This document shows positions 44,402 through 55,950 of a stretch of DNA of 64,000 nucleotides, piece by piece. A program made the position numbers and the translations under genes. Under the pieces are notes generated by a model. It saw nothing but the letters and a program-made list of their open reading frames with translations. It did no database searches and was not told the origin of the DNA. The DNA lies in contig JAYGXS010000008.1 in the NCBI GenBank assembly GCA_036362985.1, positions 23,616,373 through 23,680,372 on the forward strand, given 5' to 3'. How positions within the stretch are numbered: the first letter of the stretch is position 1; each line of letters starts with the position of its first letter. The stretch comes from Ligula intestinalis. Lineage: Eukaryota > Platyhelminthes > Cestoda > Diphyllobothriidea > Diphyllobothriidae.

Positions 44402-45716
44402 TTTAGGAGTGGGGCTAGTTTCGATGGTAAAGAACTTGGCGAAAAATGAATTTAGCAATGCTGCTTTCTCCAAAACCTCTGTAACAAAGTGATTGTTGCC
44501 ATTGAGTAAGGGTGGAATGACTTTCTGAAGCTGAGCTGACGACCGAAGACGGAGGACTTGAGCAACTGATCTGGAATAATTCGCATCACTGAATGCTGTG
44601 GCCTCTCTACGCCTTTCTCGTGCAAGCCTTATTTTAAGCGCTAATTCAAATATTTGGGCTTTTCTTAAGTGAACTGATAAAGAGCTATTAGACGTATCCT
44701 TAAGTTGGTTTTGTAATTTCTTAAGTCTATTTTGGAGAAAATGTGGCACAGTAGAAGAAGCTGAATTTGATTATAAATCTTAAGTAGGATATGCGCCGGA
44801 ATATTTTCTGTAAGGTTTTGCAATAGCTCTTGGAAGAAGTAGGGATCGTTAGTTGAAAATATGCTATGCCAATCTAGGGTACTTACGAAATCATTTACTA
44901 ATTCATGATTCACGTTACCAAAGTCGAAGTTATTGCATTTTACATCGGGCTTTTTAGTAAGAGAGACTGGAAAACAACAGTGAATTAAGGCATGGTCACT
45001 TGTGAAAATATCACGATGAAAATTCATAAAAAGAGGGTGGACATCATCTGTAAAAATTAAATCTAATATGTTTTCATTTCTGGTCACTGAACTGACCAGT
45101 GGTGGCATGTTTGAAAAGTTAATAGTGTCAACCAATTTCTGAAATCTTGGTGGACAGGTATTTGCATGCCAGTTAATGTCTGGCAGATTAAAATCACCTA
45201 CAATTATTCTGACATCGAATTGAGTCTCTGCAACCTTTTCAAACATGTCACACAGCTGCATTACATTACTTGAGTTACAGGGGGGTTGTAGACACACCCA
45301 ATTATCGCTTTTTTATTGTGTGGCAGGATGACTGAAATAAGACAAAAATTTCCAGAAAATGACGAAATGCTCAGGTGATACGGGACATGTACAAAGGATG
45401 ATTTAATATAAAGAAGGCTACCACCGCCACGCTTTTCAATGCGGTCTTGTCTGTACAAACAATAATTATCTATGGCGAGTGTCGAGTCAGAAATAAGAGA
45501 GTGTGTCCAAGTATCAGTGACACAGAGCACATCTGGATCAAGCTCAAATGCTACTGTTTTAAGTTCTGTCATCTTATTAACAACTGATCTCGCATTGAGT
45601 GAAACTATACTGAGCGTATCCTTCAGCTTCAGGTTACGCTCGTCAGTATTCATAAAAAAGAAAAACTTGGTGGCGGAAAGGGAAACGGCATGGGAGAAAC
45701 ACAAGGCGGAAAGCAA
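44402..45716 (-). pseudogene. A' AP-type endonuclease and RT N-terminus
   Basis: Minus strand: TDERNLKLKDTLSIVSLNAR, then DVLCVTDTW, DRIEKRGGGSLLYI, IGCVYNPP, IIVGDFNLPDINW, LDLIFTDDVHPL and FTSDHALIHCCFP. It then changes frame near 44750 into the linker FLQNRLKKLQNQLKD and the RT start (FFAKFFTIETSPTP), where family A copy 2 is inserted. The first catalytic Glu (CITESW in copy A) reads CVTDTW here. With the frame breaks, this suggests inactivity. Confidence 0.82.
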
Positions 45717-46901
45717 ACTGGCCCTGGTCTACAGTTTGTCAAGTAATTATTATCAAATGAACGGTGCATATTGTAGAAAGGCATATAAGAGGGGGCTCCA
45801 TAGAAAGGGCGGCTGAAGTGTGGCATGGGAAAACCAGGAGGGGGCATAAATATAGGATTTTGAGGCATTATATCAAAATTTGACGGAAAATTTGCCTTCG
45901 AAAATTGCATGACTGGTTTTGAAAAACGGTTAAATTTATTAGCTGGCTGAATAATTTGGGGATGTTGATGAGGTTTGGGGATAGGAAAAGCGCTAGCTTG
46001 AGCGGTTGGATCTTTGTTAGATAGTGAGTTATTATCGGTAATCATATTGCCGAGTTTGAGAACTGACGTAGATTTACTAGGGGCGTTCATAGGTTTATCG
46101 GAATTTAAAGCTATCACAGACGTGGTTGGCTTAGGAGGAGAACAACTTGACGAAGCTGCAGTCTCACTCGAATCACGAGTAAGGTGAATGGGAGAAGTAT
46201 CAGGGGAGACTGACATTGATCCAGAGGGATGTGGGCTTACCTGAGCGGGATGGCCGGCCTCAGAAACAACTTTTGGTTTTGTTGAACCGGAGCCAATGTT
46301 CTCATTTGCTACTTTAGATAAAACCCGACGCTCCATTGGCGTTTTATCCCTGCATATGTAAAGTTTAGTTTCCTTTAAATAGTTGGCTGACCGCTCATGC
46401 TGAGAGCATATAAGGTCTACTTCTATCGCCGAAAAAAGTTTTACGAGAATCGGCGGGATTTTACTCCAGGATGAGAGTCTGTTAGCTTCTGCAACTTTAA
46501 AATTAAAGCCACAAGAGTAAAGAAACTGAACAGCAACATCTATAGGTTGTTTATCTCTTGAAGCATTGTTCAAAAGATAATTAAAAATTCCTTTTTCGCC
46601 GATCACGGGTCTCAGTAGACACCATATTGACGAAAGGCTCTAGTTTCTCACATTGGTGAGAAGTGAGCGTAGATACCTTTCCATCAAAGATGGCACCAAG
46701 GACCGTAAACAAACAAGCATATTGGTTATAAAGCTTAGTAAAGTTGTCTAAAGCATCAAGATCAAGTTTCTTCATGCTTAAGATGGGTTTATCGTTAGGA
46801 GAATCGGTATTCCTGGTTAATTTACGTCTCAGTTGTGGCTTGAGTATCATATTGAACAGAAGGTGAGTGGTAGGATATGTTCTAAGCAAAGTTATGCACA
46901 A
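45650..46901 (-). pseudogene. A' ORF1
   Basis: Minus strand from 46901 with MCITLLRTYPTTHLLFNMIL and KKLDLDALDNFTKLYNQYAC. A frame change at about 46600 follows, then 46606-45650 (318 codons): VAVQFLYSCGFNFKVAEANR, IPPILVKLFSAIEVDLI, and a long Pro/Ser-rich tail ending PFPFPPPSFSFL. The two frames overlap by about 25 bases, so a single indel may separate them. Function by position: element RNA-binding accessory protein. Confidence 0.75.
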
Positions 46902-47190
46902 AATTGCGACAGAAAATTTGAATTACCGAAGAGGCTACGCAGGGTGAAAATTATCTCTAATAGTATATCGAGTAATACAAACTATTTCTTGCTGGAAATT
47001 GATATAGTCCAAAATTTTTAGATATTCTTCAGTATTTACGCAATAGATTACTTGCTTTTACGTGAATCTACCGGAACTAGAATGAGACTATGTCGGTGAA
47101 ACAGTATAAACTGTATATTTTGACCTATCGGTAAAAAAGACAACTACCGGTATGCGCAGTTGCGAAAGTGTTAGATATACAAATAAATAA
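46902..47190. other. Junction of A' 5'-UTR and family B 3' end
   Basis: No coding sequence. Family B probably ends near an 'acaaataaataac' stretch at 47178-47190. Confidence 0.4.
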
Positions 47191-47249
47191 CAACAATTAA
47201 GCTAGTAACTTCAGCAAGTAACGATGAAATCAGATAAAAAATATCTATT

Positions 47250-49065
47250 TCACTTAGCTTTGAAAGGTAAGTTGTGCGCCTTGACCTTGAAGAGCCTTGA
47301 GAGCCGGTAGACGTGCGGGAGGCCGTCTGTCCGTTGTACTACCAGTTTGAAGCAGTGTCCTCGCGTGGGCATGTCAACGGCTAGTTTGAAGTACCCTGCG
47401 ACCTCCGGTATGTCGCCACAGACGATCACTTTGTACATCGTGATTTGGTCGCCTCTGGAGCGTCGAAATTCAAGGGTAAACAGGTCCAGTGCTTTACAGC
47501 GCTCCAGATAGGTCAGCCTTCTCACTTCGGGCACTATTCTTGACCCAAGTCATTGAACATATTCGATGTCAGTCATTTCGCTCTTCGTACACGGAAACCA
47601 AGCGGACGATCCATACTCCGTGATCGGTCGAATAAACGTGACAATGAGCTTACGGAATATCTGCATGGACCAAGACGTGAATGCTCTTTTGAACATCCAA
47701 AGTAGCGCTAGCCCTGTGCGTCTCGCCAAAATTGATTGTTCTCGGGTCTTGAGGTCCACCTGGATGATAACGCCCAAGTCTCGAGTACTCCAAACAGCGG
47801 CCAGTGTCGTGTTTCCCATTGTAAAGGGCGGGTGGTCCCGGTCACTCCCAATTATAAACAAGTTCGATTTGGTCACGTTTACCGGTATCTTGATCTCTAA
47901 TGACCACTCGTGGATCACATCGAGATCATTTTGGAACGTCATTGTGTCTTCGGCGTTGCGTATGACACGCCATACCTTGAGGTCGTCCGCGAACAGAAGG
48001 CATGATGATGCAATTCTTGATGGGATATCCGTGACGTATATTGAAAACAGTCTGGGACCCAGCACCGACCCTTGTGGTACTCCACTACGAGCCTCAAACG
48101 CCGAGGAACACCCTTCACCAACTCTGACCCGGTATTGTCTACCGAATAGATACCCCTTGATCCATTTGATGACAGTTCTAGGTACCGGCGTGTTACTGAG
48201 TTTGTTTAGGAGAAGCACGTGATCGATTTTATCAAACGCCTTGCTAAGATCGAGTAAGGCTGCATGAACCGGCAGTCGTTTTTCTTTGGCTTCGCACCAG
48301 GCTTCACGTGCCACCATGAGGTTTGTGGTACACGATTTGTCCTTAACAAAGCCATGTTGTTCTGTTGGTAGGATTGTGGCTGGCCCAATGTGAGCATCGA
48401 TTTCGCGACAGGTGAAGTTTTTGAGTACTTTCACAAACGCCGAGGTCAGGCTGACTGGTCGATAATTCTGGGGAAGAAAACGGTCGCCACCCTTGTACCT
48501 CGGAGTTATTATACTGTTTCCAGTCATCTGGTACCGTTGCAGTTTCAAGCGTACATAAAAACAGTGCTTTGATGCTTGGTGCGATTATAGAAGCTAGCTC
48601 GCTAAGTACCCTCGGATTGAGATCGTCGGGTCCAGCAGCCTTAGTAGGTATCAACCTACTTAGTGCATTCTCCACATATTCAATGGTGATTAGCATGCCG
48701 TTTTCAGTTTGGTCATGGATATCAAAATCCTCCCTGTTAGGCGCTGGTGGCAAGTAAACAGTAGAGTATTGTTGAGCTAGAAGTTCAGCCATACATAACT
48801 CATCTGTCTCGAGCACACCATCTGTATTGTGGAGACCCTGGATGCCCGGGCTTTCACGACGCTTTCTCTTCAGAAACGAGTAGAATTGATTCGGTTGAGT
48901 GTCAACGTTTTTCAGCAGATCCTCTTCGTATGCTACTTTTCTCGCCCTCATCATACGCTTGCATTCATCGCTGAGTGTTTTGGATTTTGGTTTTGCTTCG
49001 GTAGTTTTTAGGATCATGAAGGCTTTGTAGGCACGTTTTATGGCCTTGAAGTATTCCAAACGTGG
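47250..49065 (-). pseudogene. Family B reverse transcriptase
   Basis: Minus strand: KAAGPDDLNPRVLSELAS, NYRPVSLTSAFVKVLKNF, LDLSKAFDKIDHVLLLNKL, SGVPQGSVLGPRLFSIYV, the active-site LFADDLKVWRVI, and the C-terminal ERCKALDLFTLEFRRSRGDQ. Pieces at 49134-48343, 48548-47550 and 47534-47250 are separated by a frameshift and a stop. Otherwise nearly complete. More diverged from A/A'/A'' than they are from each other. Confidence 0.87.
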
Positions 49066-49917
49066 TATCTGAGGTCGACGCAAGTTCACGTCCCTCCGGA
49101 TCAGCGACAACGTTAAGTTCACCCGAAACCTCACTCACAACCCTAACGCCTGAGGCCTACGCAAGTTCACGTCCCTCCGGATCAGGGACAACGATAATTT
49201 CACCCGAAACCGCACCCGCAATCCTTACTTCTGGCTCAAGTGAAATTCCATCGCCTTCCAAGCGAACCTTGCCTGCTAAAGAGGCTAAACCTAATAGAAG
49301 TAAACGCGATCCCGTCAATCGAAGCCAATTGCAAACATCAGTAATTTACCAAATTATGGGAACCATACTAACATTTCAGCATCTACACTACATGTAAACA
49401 CTCATTTTTTTTACTTTTCCAATCCCCAAAATGGCCCACAATCCACAATTAATTCACTCTAATAATACTATGAATAGCTTTTCGCAACCTTCAATGCTAT
49501 TTTCGAATGGCTGTCCTCCGACAAATTATGCTGACACTTCAGCATCTATAGCAGATGTAAATACTCGCGTTAGTTATTTTCCAAACCCGTAAATTGCCCA
49601 AAAATCAACACATAATCAAATCTACTAATTATGATCATAGTCTTCCATACCCATTTAGGCCATTGTCAAACGTGCGTTTTCCTGAAAATTATGCTAACTC
49701 TTATCATAATCCTTTTTTACGACCGCCTCCTTCTTTTCCTACTCCACAAAACGGGCACCCTTTTCTCAATTTTCAAGCAAATCTGCCGCCATACAATAAT
49801 CCTAATATATTTAACAATTATATTTCAGCTAATTGTAGACCACAGCAATCTTGCTTTCCGCCTTTTGTTTCTCCCATGCCAGTGCCCTTTCCGCCACCAA
49901 GTTTTCCTTTTTCATAA
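49062..49917 (+). pseudogene. A'' ORF1, C-terminal part
   Basis: Two adjacent copies of a unit of about 87 bp (EVDASSRPSGSATTLSSPET / EAYASSRPSGSGTTIISPET) are followed by a basic stretch. After a frame break comes the Pro-rich end HNPFLRPPPSFPTPQNGHPF ... PVPFPPPSFPF, equivalent to the end of A' ORF1. Confidence 0.7.
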
Positions 49918-50900
49918 ATACTGATGAGCGTAACCTGCATCTCAGGGATACGCTCAGTATAGTTTCTCTGAATGGGAGATCAGTTGTAAATAAGATTACA
50001 GAGCTCAGAACAGTAGCTTTTGAGCTTGATCCAGATGTTATTTGTATCACTGAATCTTGGGCTCACTCTCTTATCTCTGACTCAACGCTCGCTATAGATA
50101 ATTTTAATTTGTACCGACAAGACCGCATTGAAAAACATGGTGGTGGTTGCCTTCTTGATATCAAATCATCTTTTGTACATTTGCCGTTTCATCTGAGCAT
50201 TTCATCGCTTTCGGGAGATGTTTGCTTTATTTCAATCATCCTCCCGCACAATACAAAAGCTTTAATTGGCTATGTCTATAATCCCCCATGTTATTCTGGT
50301 AATGAAAGTGTGATCTGCGAACTGTTTGCAAAAGTTGCAGAAGCTGAAGTTGATGTCAAAATAATTATAGGTGATTTCAATCTGCCAGACGTTGACTAGG
50401 AGGCAAATACTTGCCCGCCAAAATTTCAAAAATTGGTAGAAACTATTAACTTTGGAAACATGTCACAACTGGTCAGTTAGTGACTAGAAATGAGAGCATA
50501 TAAGATTTAATTTTTACAAATGACGTCCATCCTCTCTTTATAAATTTTCATCGTGATCTCTACACAAGTGACCACGCATTAATTCAGTGTTGTTTTCCAG
50601 TCCCTCTTTCTAAAAAGCCTGAAGTAAAATGCAATAACCTCGATTTTGCTCACGCAAACCTTGAACTTATAAATGACTTCGTAAGTACTGTAGATTGGCA
50701 TACTATTTTTTCAACTAATGAGCCAATCTTTTTCAATGAACTTTTACAAAACCTTACAAAAAAAATTAAGACTTTTAGCCCACTTAAGCCTATTAAATCA
50801 AATTCAGCTTCCTCTACCGTTCCACATTTTCTCCAAAATAGACTTAAAAAAATACGGAAGCAACTTAAGGGTCCATCTAATTGCTCTTTGTCGGTGCACT
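49918..50900 (+). pseudogene. A'' AP-type endonuclease
   Basis: TDERNLHLRDTLSIVSLNGR, DVICITESW, DRIEKHGGGCLLDI, IGYVYNPPCYS, IIIGDFNLPDVD, then a TAG at 50398 and a second stop at about 50479. Downstream the frame still gives LYTSDHALIQCCFPV. Active-site motifs remain, but the stops make it non-functional. Confidence 0.82.
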
Positions 50901-50939
50901 TAAGGATAGCGCAAATATTTGCATGAGCGCCAAAAATAA

Positions 50940-52790
50940 GGCTTGCACGAGATAGGCGTAGAGAGTCCCTGGCACTAAATGATACTAGCTATTCCAAATC
51001 CGTTGCTCGAGTCTTCCGTTTTCGGTCATCCTCTAAGCTTCAGAAAGTCATTCTGCCTTTACTCGATAGTAGTAATCATTTTATTAGAGAGGATTTGGCC
51101 AAAGCAGAAATGTTGAATTTCTTCTTTGCCAAGTTCTTTACAATTGAGACTAGTCCAACACCCGCAATACCTCTGATGTGTGATGCAAATCTGACTTCAA
51201 TTGATTTCTCACCTACAAGTATTCATAAAGAAATAGCTCGTCTCAACAATTCACATTCAGTCGGGACGGATAACATTCCAAACTCATTGATTAAGCAATT
51301 AAGAGATTTTCCTCCTTTACTGAGCAAATTATTTACAGTATTTCTCGAAAACGGTTTTTTTCCTGATTCTTGGAAAACTTCTATTGTAATTCCAGTTTTT
51401 AAATCTGGTTCCAGATCTGACATTAAAAATTATCGTGGTGTACATAAAACACATTCTCTAGCTAAACTGTTTGAAAAATTAATCGCCAATAAAACCACAG
51501 ATTTTTGCATAAGCAATCAAATATTAAATAGATCTCAGCATGGTTATTTACCGGACCAATCTTGTGAAACATGTCATATGTCTTTTCTTAATCTCCTCGC
51601 TTCTCTTCGTAACGATCATTTATTTGTGGTGGTCATCTATTTTGATCTTAGTAAGGCATTTGATAAAGTACCTCATAGGAGACTACCAGGCAAACAAGAG
51701 GCTATAGGATTTGTAGTCCTCTTATTGACTTTATAACATCATATATTTCTAATCGAAAACAACAGGTCTTAGTGGGGTCCTCATACTCTACCCCTTCCGC
51801 TATTTTAAGCGGTGTCCTTCAAGGTACCGTTCTGGGCCCCCTGTTGTTCTTGCTTTATATAAATGATATTTCAACAATAGTTAAACACTCAGTCGTATAT
51901 ATACGCGGACGACTTGAAATGTGTATACTCCTTCTCTAATTCTACGGCTGAGCGATGCTTAGAACACATTCATTCGGATTTGGACGCTCTATCTGCGTGG
52001 AGCTCGACGTGGCAGATGGAGTTCTCGCCTTCATAGTGCCAGTTCATGTGTTTTGCGCCTGAAAGGCTGCCACAGCCTATCATTTTTCAAGGTTGCCCCA
52101 TGGCTGAATGTTCTAATATTAAGGTCTTAGGTTAAAGTTACACCAATAAATTAGATCTTTCACCTCACGCTGATAGGATTACAGCAAAAGCTGCTCAGAT
52201 ATGCGGCTTCATATCTTCTTATTTCTACCTTCCCGAAATGAAGCGAAGACTTTATCGTATGTATGTGCTTCCTGTTTTCAAATACTGTTGTCCATTCTTG
52301 GGTCTAATGCACGAATCTAGCCGTTCAAAAATCGAAAGTGTCCAAAGAAGGTTCACTAAAAGGGTCCTCTATCCGGCATTTGCAGATACTTCCTACTCAG
52401 ATAGATGTGAGATAACGAAACTGAAATTTCTTTGGGTCAGGAGTCTGGAAGCAGGGTTTTGTCTCCTGTTTCGCCGTAATAATAGTTTAAATCTGCCCAA
52501 TATTTCTGTCCTTAATCCCGTTACTCGCCCTTACAAATTAAGAAATTCAACGTTGATTATACCTCCTCCTAATTCTTCCACTTCTTAAAGATATCTATAT
52601 TTTGCTTCTAGGTATAGCTATCTGCGGAAAAATTTTCCAATTGATATTCGGGCGTTGACTATTCTATGTGCATTCAAGCGAAGACTGCACATTTATCTTA
52701 ACACTGAATCTATTAACCGTATGTTTTCCTCATCTTTTCCGGGAAGCTTTCTCCACGATCCCGAGAAAGGACCAGTGGGAATTTAGGATC
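50940..52790 (+). pseudogene. A'' reverse transcriptase
   Basis: FFAKFFTIETSPTPAIPLMC, then SVGTDNIPNSLIKQLRDFPP, QHGYLPDQSCETCHMSFLNL, YFDLSKAFDKVPHRR and SGVLQGTVLGPLLFLLYIND. The YADDLKC active site follows after a frame break near 51735, then MKRRLYRMYVLPVFKYCCPF. This copy shows the uninterrupted TSPTP-AIPLMCD sequence used to read the nesting in A'. Confidence 0.85.
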
Positions 52791-53456
52791 CCTTCTTGAA
52801 ACTACCTTTCTCTGACTCGTGTCCCCTGGAATCAGGACGCAGTCTTGACGGCTCTCGTTTCGCTGGTCATCAATGATCATCAGGGCCTTATATTTGGTCG
52901 CATCTCAGACATCCCCAACGATGGTCTTGTAGATTTGACGGCCTTTTGAATCTCATACGGTGGTGCCCATCACGATCATAAACTCGTGAGTTCCCTATGT
53001 TCTATTATGCCGCACCGGTTTGGGAACCCGAGTGTAGTGCCGGGAACCCGTCTATATCAGTAATGTTTCGTTAATACCAATTGTTCTGCCCCACGCTCAG
53101 CTTTGACTGAGTTTGCTTCCAAGCCCCCCTTTACTAACAGAGGCAGTGGGTGCCAGAATACATAGTCAGAATCTAGATAACGATGTGGCTCATCTATGTA
53201 GGCCCTTGAATTTCACCTTCCGCGTGACACTGCTATATTTATTATTTTCGAATCTAACAAATTCGCTTCTAAACAGTTATACTCGGCTTATAGCTATAGA
53301 CTTTGGATACTGTTTGTGCAACCAATTATTTCTAGTACTTTGTGCTATCAAATTTTTGGTTGATTGATGAGGCCCATTCGGCCTGAAATATACAACTTAT
53401 TATTATTATTACTTGCGTTTCTTATCACCAGCCATCCATGGGGGACGACATACTGC

Positions 53457-54179
53457 TCATCCACAGAGCGTAAGGGGGACAAAATCAATACATAGTCGCT
53501 CAATATTCCCACGAATCACTCTACAGCATTCTTCTACATCGGCCGAGCTACTCGGTTTCCAGGCTAGGTTCATAGCGCTCTGTCTCATTTCATCGTAGTC
53601 AGTCTTCCAGCATGCCGGTTTGTAGCATCTACGCGTTGACGGCGATCCTGTTATGTGGAATGCTGCGAAGACAGTAGCCTGATCACTGGTGCGTAGGGGT
53701 GTGGAGACCCGAGCATCAGATACTTTTGTGTGCCCATTTGTGAATATCAAGTCCAGACAGGAAGCCATACCCGAGTCGGCTATCCGCGTAGGCTGGGAAA
53801 CATGTTGTACAAGATCGGTTTCGGTTGTCATTTCCAACAACGCGTTCTCCGTTTCAGAGGCAGGATCTTCGATGTTCAGATGAGCCCAGTTGATATGTGG
53901 GCAATTGAAATCACCAAAAATACAGACCCGTGACCTTCTGGCATACTTTTGGCTGTAGTCAACCAGTTTATAGCGTCGGCTTGAGGACTTCGGTATAACA
54001 CCTATGGTTGTGGTTGCACCAGTAGCAGCCTTGACCGACACCCAGAGTTGTTCAACCCGGTTTTCTTCCGTGCGTGTGCGTTCTAACAGTGTTATAATGA
54101 GTCCATCGGTTGCATATAACAAGATACCTCCATGTATCCTATCGTTACGGTCGCAACGGAACACTCGGTAACCGGGCAC
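53457..54179 (-). pseudogene. Family B AP-type endonuclease
   Basis: Minus strand: VFRCDRNDRIHGGILLYAT, VEQLWVSVKAAT, VCIFGDFNCPHINWAHLNIE (GDFN motif), QPTRIADSGMASCLDLIFTN and LRTSDQATVFAAFHI. In the last motif the usual catalytic His of SDH is Gln. The start of the domain is in another frame before 54179. A one-base change in a C-run near 53475 breaks the link to the RT frame. Confidence 0.83.
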
Positions 54180-54314
54180 ATTGATCTCACTATCCGTTAC
54201 GGATTCATAGCCAAGTATCTGTCACCGCAATAATCGCAGGGCGCTTTTGTGCGATAATTGCATGTAATTCAGCCAGTTTGTTGAGCAGGCTTTGCGCATT
54301 TATCAGTAGAATGC

Positions 54315-55271
54315 CTATAACTTTATCAGAGCTTCCTGGGCCATTACTAGCAATGGTTTGAAGAGGGGTTTCCTCTTCCGGACAACCCGAAAATTTATTG
54401 TGCGTAGGTCTTTCTCCCCAGCGGCACGACGTTTTTTGAGTTCATCGACAGCTGTACGGTGTTTTTTCCTGTCCTCAAAGGACAGATCTGCCCGCATCGG
54501 GATATTCAAGCCTTCAGGTCTCCAACCACGGGTCAGCAGTGTTTTAGGGATGTGGTTGAACTTAAAAACCGCCTTCAGTGGTCTAGGTCGTCCGCCATCT
54601 GCCGATTTTGCACCTAGTCTATAAAAGCTTAAAATTGATACCTGTCCATCACTTGTGTCCAGCATTTTAAGGGTGATTTTTATTATTTCTTTAGATTCGT
54701 GCTGCACACGTGTTTCCGCATCTACTCCGTCGGATTCGGGCACATTGAAGAAGAGAAGCGATTTTTTTCTATCAGTTTAGTCGTTTGATTTTTTTGACGC
54801 TTTAGATGCCGATGCAGAAACCTTCTACGTAGAAGCCTTCGGCACTTCGTGTAGCTTGGCCTTCTTCTTTGCGGGTTTTGGCCTGGTTCACTCCGCATTT
54901 TCATCGATTTCTGTAGTAGAAAGCACGAGAGATGGGTCTCCGTTTTACAGATTTTCTATTGGCGTCTTTTCTGGTACCGCTATTGTATCTGGCATCGCCA
55001 CATCTGAAGTTATTGCATCTTCTTCGAGGGTTTTGTTTTCGTCTGTTGTATCGGTGGGGGTGTCCGCAGCGTTCTCGCCAAGGATACTACTTTTGCACGC
55101 ATTACAAAAGGGCTCGAGCCCTTCTGAGTCGTAGTTTTTCAAGACTTCGCAGACTTCAGGGGCTATTTTTGCGCATTTTATGTGCACCCATTTGGTACAT
55201 GAAGTGCAGCGTACGGCCTTACTCCTGCCAGTAACATTACTGTTGCACGTGGGACACTTGGAATTTGTCAT
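54315..55271 (-). pseudogene. Family B ORF1 with PHD-type zinc finger
   Basis: 55271-54945 starts MTNSKCPTCNSNV and carries CTSCTKWVHIKCAKIA and CNACKS. The C-x2-C ... H-x2-C ... C-x2-C pattern is that of PHD fingers found in ORF1 of many CR1 elements. A frame break and a Lys-rich stretch follow. 54743-54315 then contains VSILSFYRLG, KAVFKFNHIPKTLLTRGW and ADLSFEDRKKHRTAVDEL. The likely role is element RNA/DNA binding. Confidence 0.75.
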
Positions 55272-55950
55272 GGTTCCAAATAAAACGATGCTAATAGAGA
55301 TGATGTGTATAATAAATACAAAGACTAAAAGCCGTTTCTTCTCTTGAATAGATCGATTTATCTAAATCTTCCACTTTGTCTCAAATTTGAACCAACCGCT
55401 GTCAAGGTCAAACTGGGTGCAAGGACAATTTATTAACGAGATTAAAAATGGTAAAGGAATTATATATGAAAAATTAGGAGAGTACAAAAGGACTAATCAG
55501 GCTGCAGTTTATGATGAGAAAAAAATAATTTAAAAATGAAATAAAAAGTTGCTTTTTACAATTGAGCTAAGTAAGATTAAAAAGCTAAGTTTTCGCACTC
55601 GCCTCGGCGGTACATATACTAAAATTGGAACGATACAAAGTAGATTATCATGGCCCCTGCGCGGGGATGACACGCATTCATTTTCCATTTCCACAGCACC
55701 TAAGTATTAACTTGTCATCTAATAGATGTACGTTCACAGGCTATTGCTAGACAGGCAAAACTGTAAAGTAATTGGTTACTGCAATAATGCAATGTTACAT
55801 CTGATTGTTTGACGTAATTGAAGCGCATTGTGACATCCGTTTGCGCGCGTTACCACATTATTTGACGTTCGTGGCGTTGTAACAGACTAAAGCTGAACCG
55901 AACCCTGTTTGCTTGTATTAATCCTCGTTTAACTGTGACCAGTCCCTTTT
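55272..55950. other. Spacer between families B and C
   Basis: AT-rich, no gene seen; the first 100-150 bases are probably family B 5'-UTR. Confidence 0.4.

Larger units (their letters stand above)
38260..46901 (-). mobile_element. CR1-like retrotransposon A' (near full length), interrupted by family A copy 2
   Basis: Minus-strand element in two parts: 46901-44402 (ORF1, endonuclease, start of RT) and 39932-38260 (rest of RT and 3'-UTR). Removing 39933-44401 joins the RT reading frame exactly (TSPTP then VIPLLCDSN). This matches TSPTPAIPLMCDAN in the uninterrupted A'' copy at 51150. The rejoined coding length is about 4.2 kb, normal for CR1-like elements. Confidence 0.88.
49066..53411 (+). 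mobile_element. CR1-like retrotransposon A'', copy 2, inserted in family B
   Basis: Begins inside ORF1 (5'-truncated) at about 49066. ORF1 end is at 49594-49917, endonuclease at about 49918-50900, and RT at about 50940-52790. The 3'-UTR has hairpin AGGCCCATTCGGCCT and a (TTA)n tail at 53398-53411. It splits family B. Stops in the endonuclease (50398, 50479) and frameshifts in the RT show inactivity. Confidence 0.87.
47190..55271 (-). mobile_element. CR1-like retrotransposon family B with PHD-type ORF1, interrupted by A''
   Basis: Minus-strand element in two parts. The first is ORF1 (55271-54315) and endonuclease (54179-53457), running to about 53412. After the A'' insert, the RT runs from about 49065 to 47250. 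At the junction one frame reads SVDEQYVVPHGWLVIRNA up to the insert. LRRPQIPRLEYFKAIKRAYK follows beyond it, which is the usual endonuclease-RT linker. Same orientation, order and abutting edges support a single nested element. Confidence 0.82.

Noticed and set aside
44402..44749. KKINK end of the A' frame as a native protein terminus
   Set aside because: The last codons are the TTTATTTATT tail of the inserted family A element read on the other strand.
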